This document shows positions 1 through 6,761 of a stretch of DNA of 9,392 nucleotides, piece by piece (position 1 is the first letter of the stretch; each line of letters starts with the position of its first letter). A program made the translations under genes and the position numbers. The notes under the pieces are model-generated. The model searched no databases, had not been told where the DNA came from, and saw only the letters and a program-made list of their open reading frames with translations. The stretch is taken from NCBI GenBank assembly GCA_025997075.1, contig BNUC01000139.1, positions 1 to 9,392 on the forward strand. Reading direction: 5' to 3'. The stretch is from Betaproteobacteria bacterium. Lineage in GTDB: Bacteria; Pseudomonadota; Gammaproteobacteria; Burkholderiales; Rhodocyclaceae.

Positions 1-420
1 CCAAGCTGGAATTACTGAAACATATTCACATTTTTCTCTTCATTCAACCTTTTTTATAATTATTCTAATTCTTTGTTTACATCCATTTACAATGGCTGTA
101 AATCAATAATATTTTACTAATTTAGTATCTACTTTCTTCTTTTTATTTATTTTGTATTCTATTTTTTCAAAAGTTTCAAAATATTCCTGAAATAAGTTTG
201 ATTTTTCAATTATGTAAGACATATTTAAAAAACATAAATATCTAATATATGCTTCTTGTAAAGGTCTTCTTTGATTTTGTCTCTTCCACTCAATATGATT
301 AAATCATTTAGGAGTGATATTTATTTCTCCAAATATAGGAGAAATAACTTTTCTATGTTTCTTAAAATATTTTAAAGCATTTTCTTTTGCTTTATCAAAT
401 TGCTCTTGTGTAATTTCCAT
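1..420 (-). CDS. Partial recoded gene; possible PBECR/RelE-like nuclease-fold protein
   Basis: Read with TGA as glycine, this frame is open for 140 codons from an ATG at 420 and runs off the left window edge without a stop. It holds three in-frame TGA codons (in the contexts PKGF, YYGF and VEGR), so standard translation would break it and it is easily missed. The protein is small, basic and Lys-rich. Its middle has HIEW followed by a helix-like stretch, and its end reads IVNG, RIRIIIKKV, then SVIPAW. From memory this layout recalls the phage Barnase-EndoU-ColicinE5/D-RelE-like (PBECR) proteins, which often end in a SVIP-W motif; that is a family resemblance only. The ATG at 420 has no clear Shine-Dalgarno. 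The frame stays open upstream to a TAG at about 472-474, so a non-ATG start is possible. It lies downstream of the large pilin-like gene on the same strand. Confidence 0.75.
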
Positions 421-458
421 TTGTCAAATTCTTGGAAGTAAAAATATTTTCCATAGTA

Positions 459-487
459 TGTTAAATTTTTTCTAAAAAACAAGTCAA
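459..487 (-). promoter_or_regulatory. Weak candidate promoter for the partial gene at the left edge
   Basis: On the minus strand TTGACT (482-487) is followed after 17 bases by TTAACA (459-464). The -35 box is good and the -10 box is poor; TACTAT (453-458) is a better -10 sequence but is too far away. The surroundings are very AT-rich, so chance matches are likely. Confidence 0.25.
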
Positions 488-558
488 TTTTTGAATAAAT
501 ACAAATTAGCCAAGGAGAGAAGAAACAATTTATAAAAGAGAACAAAGAGGCGAATACA

Positions 559-582
559 AAAATTTTTTATTCAAAAAATTTT
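559..582. repeat. Perfect AT hairpin at the 3' end of the pilin/lectin gene
   Basis: A 10-bp perfect inverted repeat (559-568 and 573-582, AAAATTTTTT and its complement) with a four-base loop overlaps the TAA stop at 581-583. On the minus strand it could act as a weak intrinsic terminator. It also sits where many diversity-generating retroelements have a hairpin or cruciform just past the variable repeat. The stem is only A and T, unlike the GC-rich stems of the best-studied case, so either role is uncertain. Confidence 0.5.
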
Positions 583-3292
583 AATCCTTAAAACAACGAA
601 CCGAGAACCCGTAAGCACGACGACTGCCGCTGCCCTGCGGGTAGACACTGCTAGAATAGAAGAGCAGGGCACGGGCATTGGTAGAGATAGGGCTAGATGA
701 CCAGTAGTAACCGTAGCTTCCCTGAAAGCTCACTGCACCACCATCAGTCCGATCGCGGAGACCTGCCATAGGCAGTTTAAGGTCAGTTTTAAAACTAGCT
801 AAAACCGTTGCAGCAGTTCAATACGATGACCAACTACAAGAACTTCATACTCAAGCTGTACAACTCCATCATTTACTTGTAAACCATGCTTTTATTAATC
901 AGTCCCATTCCAAAGTACTTGGTACATGGTAATTAGCTGGACAAGGTCATTTCCTTGCTATATTTGTATTTGTAGTGTTTCACCAAGCATTATCATTTTG
1001 TGGTGTCTGCCAATCATAATTCATTCCAGATGTTCAATTTGTCCAATCTGTTGTATTTCTTCACCATTGATAGTAATTTCCATAGAAAGGTGATGAACCA
1101 ATAGTATTTGCAGTAGATTCTGTTTCTCAGTTATATGCTGCTGTTGCTCACAAGTTCCTATCCATTATTGTATATCCATTTCCATTTCAATCTTTTAATA
1201 TTATATCATTTCATCATACATTATTTGCTACTTCACTTACTCAGGCTGTTCAAGCATAAGGGTTTGGTGGAGTAGTACAACTACCTCCTGTATATCATCA
1301 AGTACAACTCCAAGAACAATCATTATTCGTTCCATTACTTGTATATTGTGAATTACTTGCAGGTTTATTTGTACAAGCTCAACAGGAACTAGTTGAACCA
1401 TAATTTACATTATGAGCGGCTTTAAATGTTCCTGCTGCACAAGCCGTTTGTGTTGTTCCGTTGGCTGTTCATAAATATTTACCTGCTGCTACTGCCACAT
1501 AACAACTTGTTTGGGCTGTCGCACTTGCTGCACTCGTATATCCACTTGGACAGGCTGTTATTCATTGATTAGTTGTTGCATTGTATGAATATGTTCATCA
1601 AGCACAATAGTTACCTGTTGTACAAGCACTACAACTTGTAGCACTTTGTGCTAAGTAAGTTCAAGCAGAACAAGTATAGTTTATTGCAGTACAATTTGTT
1701 CAATTTACTTGGTATCAAGTAGCACAAGTTGTATTTGAAATAGTCTCTGTTCAAGCTGTGAATGTTCCATTATTACAAGTAAAGGCTTGTGTCTTAGTTT
1801 GAGTTCATCAAGTTATAGCCACACTCTTTGTAGGATTTGCCACTGCTCCTCAATTTGTAGCTGGAACAGAATACCCGTTATTTGTTGTTGCTCCACAATT
1901 TTGATTACAAGCACTACTAGCCCAAGTATATCCACTTGAACATTTGTACCTACAAACTGTGGTACTTGCTGTTGTATCGTAGGCTGTTATTGTGTCTGCT
2001 GGTGTCCAAGCTGTCCCATTCCAAGTTTGGGTGTAACTGCTGGCTGTGTTCCAGTCTGTTCAGGCTGGTTTTGCAGCACAAGAGAAAGTTTTTGTATTTG
2101 CTGCACAAGTCTTGTCACTTTGAGCAGTGTAGTTTGTGTCACAAGTCACACTTGAAATAGTCTCTGTTCCTGCCGTAAAACTTCCATTACTACAAGTATA
2201 TGTTATTTCGTATGTTTGTATTCCTCAAAGTGTCGTTCCTGTTCTTGTTAAATTTGATGTTGTTTCATTGTGTTTTATATCTGGAAGCTGGTATCACTCT
2301 CCATTTGTTCAATTTCAAGTTCCTGAACAATCTTGTTTACAACTATTTGTTGGTATTTCGTATGTGTATCACACTATACATTTAAATGCACATTGTTCTT
2401 GAATTTCATTGTAATGCCAATTCTTTATATTTGTTTGTTGTCAATTCTGTTCAGCATAGCTTGGTAATGTGTCTCAACATAAGCTGGCAACACAAGTATT
2501 ACCACTTGGAACATATTCTTGATTTGGTTCACTTGTACAATTTATTATTGTTCTTTCTTCTCATACCTTTTCTAGTTTCTGTTTATTACAAATATAATCC
2601 TGCTCTATTGTTTTAGTTCAGTTGCTTATTGAAGTTTGTTTAGTTAATGTTGTATTTGTTCTATGTAGTATTCATACCTGCAACTCATATCATTCTGCTG
2701 TTGTTTGTGGCTCACAATCTTTTGATGGAATTTCTAGTCAAGGATTATATATTAATTCTGTATCATTATTAACTATACTTTCTTGGTCTTCATTTGTAAA
2801 TAGACTTGGTGAGTCTAATTGTGGTTGGAACTGAAAGTAATTTCAAGTTAGTTTTGTCTTTTGTTCGCTTTCATTTACATAAGCCATTTGTGTGAATGAG
2901 TAATATTGTGTTGTATTACTATCTGTTATTGTTCAGTTTGAGAATGCAAATGGATAATCTCAATTAGTGCTTGGGTCTTTAAATGAGTTAGCTGGTTCAT
3001 TTAGATATATGAAGTTTACTACTCCTTGTTTTCAAGGAGTATTTACCTGTCAGTTTATAACAAGACTATTTGTTTTTTTATTATCTTCATCCATTAGAGT
3101 TTCTAATGGTGCTCATTTTGTATTTTCTAGTGTGATTTTAGTGATTAAGTTTTTTACATCTGACACTCTTTTTGTATCTCTTGCATTACGAGAATAACCT
3201 TGGAGAGCAATAAAAGAGATAGTTCAAAGTATTGCTAAAATTGTGATTACTACGATTAGCTCAACGAGAGTAAAGGCTTTTTGATTGTGCAT
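581..3292 (-). CDS. Giant type IV pilin-like protein with C-terminal DUF1566/C-type-lectin-like domain, likely DGR target (code 25)
   Basis: The frame is open for 903 codons from ATG (3290-3292) to TAA (581-583) only if TGA is read through. By my count it contains about 50 in-frame TGA codons, and they fall where glycine is expected (for example RNLGAT and YYQWGR). The N-terminus is a classic class III prepilin signal: short basic leader, then A|FTLVELIVVITILAIL, with Glu at mature position 5 and a hydrophobic helix. The body (about residues 40-690) is rich in Asn, Thr and Cys, with related Cys-rich segments such as TWNGTAWTPAD, CRYKC.SGYTW and CPSGYTSAASA. About residues 695-903 match the Fibrobacter major paralogous/DUF1566 pattern: DRNLG, GNYYQWG, CPANYHVPSTLEWDGL, GYYWSS and GFSVRC at the end. 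It should be exported, processed by prepilin peptidase and displayed at the surface. Ordinary pilins are about 150 residues, so this is an exceptional fusion. A strong promoter lies 51 bases upstream; no Shine-Dalgarno is visible. Confidence 0.93.
586..775 (-). other. Candidate DGR variable repeat (VR) encoding the lectin-fold tip
   Basis: The last ~63 codons of the pilin-like gene look unlike the rest. They are clearly richer in G+C. All 8 glycines use GGN, although TGA is the commonest glycine codon upstream. The residues around GYYWSSSP...ARALLFYSSSVYPQGSGSRR are those that vary in DUF1566/lectin-fold DGR targets. Many codons end in C or T with a substituted first or second base (AGC, TAC, GTC, CTC, GGC), as expected when AAY codons of a template are mutated at adenines. 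The coding strand then has a 21-base run without adenine (590-610), which fits the initiation-of-mutagenic-homology segment. No template repeat was found in this window, so A-to-N substitution itself cannot be shown. Confidence 0.6.
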
Positions 3293-3342
3293 ATATTTTA
3301 CAAAAACGATATAAAATTACTGGTTGATAATTATCCATTACC

Positions 3343-3370
3343 AATATATTATTTTTATGGAGTCTGTCAA
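3343..3370 (-). promoter_or_regulatory. Strong sigma-70-type promoter for the pilin-like gene
   Basis: On the minus strand a perfect -35 box TTGACA (3365-3370) is followed after 16 bases by TATATT (3343-3348). Transcription would start near 3336 and give a leader of about 44 bases before the ATG at 3292. The rest of 3293-3459, between this gene and the J-domain gene, is AT-rich; a second TTGACA (3439-3444) there has only a poor -10 partner. Confidence 0.7.
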
Positions 3371-3459
3371 GTAAAAACTTGAACAAAATAAAAAATAAAG
3401 AAAATCCACCTAGGCAAGTATCTCTATTTTTTAATTGTTGTCAAATTTTTTGTTGCTGA

Positions 3460-4242
3460 TTATGAATTATTTCATTTCTCTTTCTCGCTCTTTATCTTAT
3501 CCCAAGCCGCATTTATCTCTTTCATCTTTTCGTTAGCTAAATGGTTCACTTTGTCAGGGTGATACTGATTAGCCAGCTTCCTGTATGCTTTCCTAATCTC
3601 CTCAAAACTGGCATTCCTGCTAATCCCTAAGACCTCGTAGGGGTCTTTGCTTTCGTCAGCTTTCTTACTCTCTCGTTGCTGGCTTTGCTGATTTTGCTGG
3701 CTATTATTTGTCCTTTCCCTTGCTTCTCTCTCCGCTCTGTCTCTTGTTTCTCGCTCCGTTCTTTCTCTTTGTTCTCTCTCTGCCTTTTCTCGTTCAAACT
3801 GCCTTTGCCTTTCCGCTTCTTCTGCTTGCATTCGTAAAATTCGCTCTGCCTGCTCTAAGGTCTCTCTTTCTTTCTCCTGCCTCTTTTTCCTTTCCATCAA
3901 ATATCTTTTTTCATTGATTTTCTCAAATACCCAACTAAAAGGATTTGCCCCTTGTTTGAAATTTGGGGCAAATGTTTTTTGAATTGATGGATATACAAAG
4001 ATACATAAAGGAACAATTACAACTAAAAACACACGAATATTTATTTCTTCAAAACTAACATCAAACAAATATGTTTTTAAGACAAGAATTATAATAATTA
4101 CTCTAAGCCATACCCAGAATTTAGAAATTAAAACTCCTAAACCATAGGCAAGGCAATAAAGTACAGCTAAAAACACAATGTTATCCAAATTAAACACGAT
4201 TAATCCCTTTTTGTCTGCCTTTATGGGTCTAGGGGAGTCCAT
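3460..4242 (-). CDS. Membrane-anchored J-domain (DnaJ-like) co-chaperone
   Basis: The N-terminal ~75 residues hold about three hydrophobic segments (around [25 protein letters not shown] and [13 protein letters not shown]). A long charged coiled coil full of Glu, Arg and Lys follows (about 105-175), then a Gln/Ser-rich linker and a C-terminal J domain (from about residue 200: [24 protein letters not shown]). The HPD motif, needed to stimulate Hsp70 ATPase, is near residues 228-230. The J domain therefore probably faces the cytoplasm and recruits DnaK to the membrane; the client is unknown. I chose ATG 4242 because AAGGGGG lies about 8 bases upstream; a TTG at 4269 would add nine residues. In the standard code the gene stops at TGA 3472-3474. 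In code 25 it adds four residues (GNNS) to TAA 3460-3462, which is the version given. It has only five glycines, none TGA, so codon use does not tell which code applies. Confidence 0.82.
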
Positions 4243-4261
4243 AGGGGTTTCCCCCTTGGCA

Positions 4262-4475
4262 AGTTGCAAGTAGACGATACGATAGTTTCGGCATAACTTG
4301 CAATCTTGCTACCTCTCTCTAACCAACCTCTTAACCCTCATTCAAGAGCCGCTAAAACCTCTTGAAGATGGTCTAGGCAGTAGCTACGAAGACAAGCCCC
4401 CCTGTCTCTGGCCGAGCTGTTCGGCTTTGCCTTGCTCGGACAGAAGTATGAGGCTTACTCTATGCCTCTGTGCTC
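4262..4475. other. Hairpin-rich non-coding stretch upstream of the J-domain gene
   Basis: The 296 bases between the J-domain gene and the next terminator hold no convincing gene but several stems. They are: TTCAAGAG/CTCTTGAA (4341-4348 with 4359-4366, 8 bp perfect); CCGAGC/GCTCGG (4412-4417 with 4434-4439) with an inner GGC/GCC and an outer CTGTC/GACAG; ACAGA/TCTGT or GAGGC/GCCTC (4440-4471); and TTGCAAGT/ACTTGCAA (4264-4271 with 4296-4303), beside the gene start. G+C is higher than in the surroundings. On the minus strand it would be the 5' leader of the J-domain gene, or a separate small RNA. I recognise no known RNA family. A plus-strand frame over 4298-4588 exists but crosses a terminator and looks spurious. 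Confidence 0.4.
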
Positions 4476-4522
4476 TGCTTCTGATGATGAGCTTATCAAC
4501 TTCAAGAGACAACAGAGAATAT

Positions 4523-4552
4523 ACAAAAAAAGAGAAAGCTAATGCTTTCTCC
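4523..4552 (-). terminator. Rho-independent terminator overlapping the stop of the small acidic gene
   Basis: On the minus strand an 8-bp perfect stem (4544-4551 with 4532-4539, GAGAAAGC/GCTTTCTC, loop 4540-4543) is followed by a run of T. The TAG stop of the gene 4539-4880 lies inside the hairpin. A near copy of this hairpin and its flank occurs at 5121-5160. Confidence 0.8.
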
Positions 4553-4880
4553 AATTCTGGTAAATTTCGTCAATTTCTGGAATGTTAAACCGCAAATGAC
4601 TATCAAGGTAATTTGTGAAGATTGTGTATTCTTCGTTATCTTCAATGTCTTCTTTTGTAAATCATAACGATTTAATTGCTTCTTCATTTTCTTCAAGAAA
4701 CCTATTTTTTATTTGTTGATATGCCTCATAGATTAACATATTGATGTTATCAATCTTTTCGTATGTCACCATAATGTCATCAATATCAAAATGATATGCT
4801 TCTATTAAATTATCTAAAAATTCAATGTCTAAATATCAGCAATTTAATAACTGACAAGCAATACTATTTATATTTCTCAT
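4539..4880 (-). CDS. Small acidic protein of unknown function, hidden by recoded TGA
   Basis: With TGA as glycine the frame is open from ATG (4878-4880) to TAG (4539-4541), giving 113 residues. It contains two in-frame TGA codons, in LLNCGYLD (residue 15) and SLGFTKED (residue 73), so standard-code gene finding sees only a fragment. The protein is strongly acidic, with about twice as many Asp/Glu as Lys/Arg, and is rich in Ile and Leu. Stretches such as FDIDDIMVTYEKID and FTKEDIEDNEEY look helical; there is no signal peptide or membrane segment. I do not recognise a family. Small acidic proteins of mobile elements can be DNA mimics or antitoxins, but nothing specific supports that here. The terminator at its 3' end and the folded region upstream suggest it is its own transcription unit. 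The clean frame plus a terminator exactly at the stop make it credible. Confidence 0.72.
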
Positions 4881-4921
4881 ATGTAAATATTAAAGTAATA
4901 AAATAATGATAATTAAAAAAT

Positions 4922-5107
4922 TATCGCTGATTTGTGCCACATATTCCATAACAAAAAATCAAGGTGGAGATTGTTAAATACTACCTTGAATTTTTGTGGA
5001 ATATGATAAGGTTTTGAAGCGATATTATTATATAACTCCCGCCGAAGAGATAACCACTATTAGCAGAGCGGGAAGTGGTATTAAATGATTTACCAATTAA
5101 ACCTTAT
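4922..5107. ncRNA. Candidate structured RNA or folded DNA site with nested inverted repeats and a pseudoknot
   Basis: The gap of 300 bases between two genes holds ordered complementarity. A long hairpin pairs 4940-4965 with 4983-5005 (one mismatch, one 3-base bulge, 17-base loop). TATCGCT (4922-4928) pairs with AGCGATA (5018-5024) around it. ATAAGGTTT (5006-5014) pairs with AAACCTTAT (5099-5107). Inside the latter, CCCGC (5038-5042), ACCACT (5053-5058), GCGGG (5068-5072) and AGTGGT (5074-5079) interleave as in an H-type pseudoknot. The outer stems cross one another, so alternative folds are likely. It could be an RNA acting in cis on the acidic gene, an independent small RNA, or a plasmid/element DNA site such as an origin. 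It matches no family I know, and no tRNA fits. Confidence 0.42.
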
Positions 5108-5120
5108 GAACAGGCAGACA

Positions 5121-5150
5121 TAAAAAAGGAGAAAGCTTTTAACTTTCTCC
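5121..5150 (-). terminator. Rho-independent terminator after the small coiled-coil gene
   Basis: On the minus strand an 8-bp stem (5143-5150 with 5128-5135, GGAGAAAG/CTTTCTCC) with a 7-base loop is followed by six T. It lies 31 bases beyond the stop codon at 5181-5183 and shares stem and upstream flank with the terminator at 4523-4552. Confidence 0.82.
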
Positions 5151-5180
5151 AATTTAGGTAAATGATTTTTTACTCTCCTG

Positions 5181-5504
5181 TTATTCCTCTACTACTTCTT
5201 TTTTCTTCCTGCCTCTTTGTTTTGGTTTTCTTGGGTCTCCAACTTGTAAGGGTTTCAGGTTAAAAAATCCTCGCTCAAAATCATCTATTAAATTTTTGTC
5301 TAGCAAGCTTTCAAATGCTTTGTATTCAAAGGGCTTTCCTTCAAATTCAGTCATTAAAATAATACCAACTTTTCGGGAGAGATTTAATCTTTGCTTTTCT
5401 GTTTCCAAATTTTTGTCAAGTTCTGCTTTTTCCTCTTGCAGTTTCTTTATTTTTTCCGCCAACTTCCTTGATTTAGTTTCTGCATCCGTATCAAAATTGT
5501 ACAT
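5181..5504 (-). CDS. Small coiled-coil, basic-tailed protein; possibly TraD/MobC-like mobilisation accessory
   Basis: This 107-residue protein has an N-terminal coiled coil (about 10-45: KIKKLQEEKAELDKNLETE), a middle segment (LSRKVGIILMTEF ... LLDKNLIDDFERGFFNL) and a very basic tail (KPKQRGRKKK) suited to nucleic-acid binding. The coiled coil, then the RK.GIIL pattern, then L..NL...ERGFF recalls the small TraD/MobC-type relaxosome accessories of mobilisable plasmids, but the similarity is from memory and weak. I chose ATG 5504 because GGAG lies nine bases before it; an in-frame ATG at 5519 would add five residues and overlaps that GGAG. All five glycines are GGN, so it reads the same in either code. 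It is downstream of the recombinase gene and ends at a clear terminator; a mobile-element role fits the context. Confidence 0.75.
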   Translation of the reverse strand: MYNFDTDAETKSRKLAEKIKKLQEEKAELDKNLETEKQRLNLSRKVGIILMTEFEGKPFEYKAFESLLDKNLIDDFERGFFNLKPLQVGDPRKPKQRGRKKKEVVEE

Positions 5505-5627
5505 TTCTTTTTTCTCCATCAGAATTTAAAAAACTTGTAGAAGCTATCACTCTTAAAAAAATATGTCAAGGATTCTAAATTTCCAAGCCCAAGTTTTAAA
5601 TTTTTGCTGAATTTTAATTTTCAAAAT

Positions 5628-6659
5628 TTAGTTTTCCTTGCTTATTCTTTTAGCTCCTGCCAACCTGTCAGCCAGCCTATTCATCCTTAAATGGCTGTAC
5701 CTCACGAGCATTTGTAATGTTTTGTGTCCTGTTATGCTTCGTATCTCCATCATATCAAGGTCAGTATTTTCAAAAAGCCTACTTGTAGCTTCGTGCCTTA
5801 AATCGTGGAAATGCAAATTTTCTAGCTTGGCTTGCTTGCAAGCTTTAACCATTGCTTGAGAAATGCTTTTTGTTGATTTTGTAAATACTTGCCGTTTTTG
5901 CTCCTCTTGCTCTTTGTTGTTTCTTGTCTCTTCTTTGATATTTTTAAGTATTTGTATAGCCTTGGGTGAGAGGGGAATACTCCTTGTTTCTCCGTTCTTT
6001 GTTTGGTAAAGGGTGGCTGTTCTTCTGTCTAAGTCTATGTTGTCCCAAACGAGGGTTGCTAATTCTTCCCTCCTCATCGCAGTTTCAAGGGCTAGTTTCA
6101 CTATGTCTTGCATTTCTGTACCACAAGAAGCTAACAATCGTATTTCTTCCCCCTCTTCAAGCCTCCTTTCCCTCCCTTTGGGTACTTTGGGCTTGCTGAC
6201 CTTCTCTACAGGGTTTTGTAGGCTTTCCATTCCCCAGTCTTGTATAGCGAGATTGAAGAGCTTTGAGAGTATGGCTAAGTCACTTCTTATGGTGCTTCCC
6301 TTAACTCCTTCGGCTTCTCGTTCCTTGATGTAGTCGGCTATGTCCTTGCCTCGCAGGGTAGCAAGGGATTTGCTGGCTAGACTTCTTCGCTTGAGAGCAA
6401 GAACGGCATAGTTTATATGTTGGGTATTGGCAAGCTTTGGGGTATGTTCTTTCATATATCGGTCTAGGGCTTCAGCAAGTGTGGTGTTTTCTGCCTCGCT
6501 TCGTGAGACATAAACACCCCTGTCCATTTCTGTCTCTATCTCCCTCGCCCAACTTTCTGCATCTACCCTTGTTTCAAAGGTCTTGCAGGTCAAGGGGTAG
6601 CCCTTCCGTCTAATCCTTACTTCCCACTGGTAAGCCCCTCGCTTCCTTATGCTTGCCAT
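5628..6659 (-). CDS. Tyrosine recombinase/phage-type integrase
   Basis: This 343-residue protein has the full layout of a phage-type tyrosine recombinase: an N-terminal arm-binding segment (about 1-55, MASIRKRGAYQWEVRIRRKG), a SAM-like core-binding domain (about 60-150) and a C-terminal catalytic domain (about 165-335). The expected active-site residues are visible: Arg196 in TAMRREEL, Lys221 in the beta-hairpin TKNGE, His285 and Arg288 in HDLRH, His312 in TGHKT and Tyr321 in RYSHL. It would cut and rejoin DNA at att sites through a 3'-phosphotyrosine. AAAGGAG six bases before ATG 6659 fixes the start; the stop is TAA. All 13 glycines are GGN, in contrast with the recoded genes nearby, so it may be a recent arrival from a standard-code organism. 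It lies next to the abrupt change in base composition near 6820, as expected for an integrase at the end of an integrated element. Confidence 0.95.
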   Translation of the reverse strand: MASIRKRGAYQWEVRIRRKGYPLTCKTFETRVDAESWAREIETEMDRGVYVSRSEAENTTLAEALDRYMKEHTPKLANTQHINYAVLALKRRSLASKSLATLRGKDIADYIKEREAEGVKGSTIRSDLAILSKLFNLAIQDWGMESLQNPVEKVSKPKVPKGRERRLEEGEEIRLLASCGTEMQDIVKLALETAMRREELATLVWDNIDLDRRTATLYQTKNGETRSIPLSPKAIQILKNIKEETRNNKEQEEQKRQVFTKSTKSISQAMVKACKQAKLENLHFHDLRHEATSRLFENTDLDMMEIRSITGHKTLQMLVRYSHLRMNRLADRLAGAKRISKEN

Positions 6660-6675
6660 TTCTTGCTCCTTTCGT

Positions 6676-6738
6676 CCTGTGATTGCCTGTGATTTTTTCC
6701 GCCTGACACTCAGGAGTTATTGGAGCATTTTTGGAGCA
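6676..6738. repeat. Short phased direct repeats upstream of the recombinase gene
   Basis: CCTGTGATT occurs at 6676-6684 and 6686-6694 (period 10). TTGGAGCA occurs at 6720-6727 and 6731-6738 (period 11), with a third GGAG at 6713-6716. Copies spaced by one helical turn next to an integrase gene fit arm-type binding sites for the recombinase or its directionality factor; that role is inferred. Confidence 0.4.
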
Positions 6739-6761
6739 GTTAGACAAGTCCTAGCTTGAAT

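Noticed and set aside
581..769. A separate 62-residue gene at 581-769
   Set aside because: It is only the TGA-free tail of the 903-codon gene; the frame continues upstream once TGA is read as glycine.
1936..3197. Series of plus-strand ORFs of 60-90 codons (for example 1936-2160, 2386-2616, 2967-3197)
   Set aside because: They are antisense shadows of the recoded pilin-like gene, whose single frame explains the whole stretch and carries recognisable domains.
4298..4588. A 96-residue plus-strand ORF
   Set aside because: It crosses hairpins and a minus-strand terminator, has no ribosome binding site and no recognisable domain.
4502..4696. A 64-residue minus-strand ORF ending in a run of hydrophobic residues
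   Set aside because: It reads through the terminator hairpin and overlaps the better-supported 113-residue code-25 gene in another frame.
4922..5150. Type III toxin-antitoxin locus (pseudoknot RNA, terminator, then toxin gene)
   Set aside because: Only one possible pseudoknot exists instead of tandem repeats. The terminator precedes the pseudoknot region rather than separating it from the downstream gene, and that gene's acidic protein does not resemble ToxN-type toxins.
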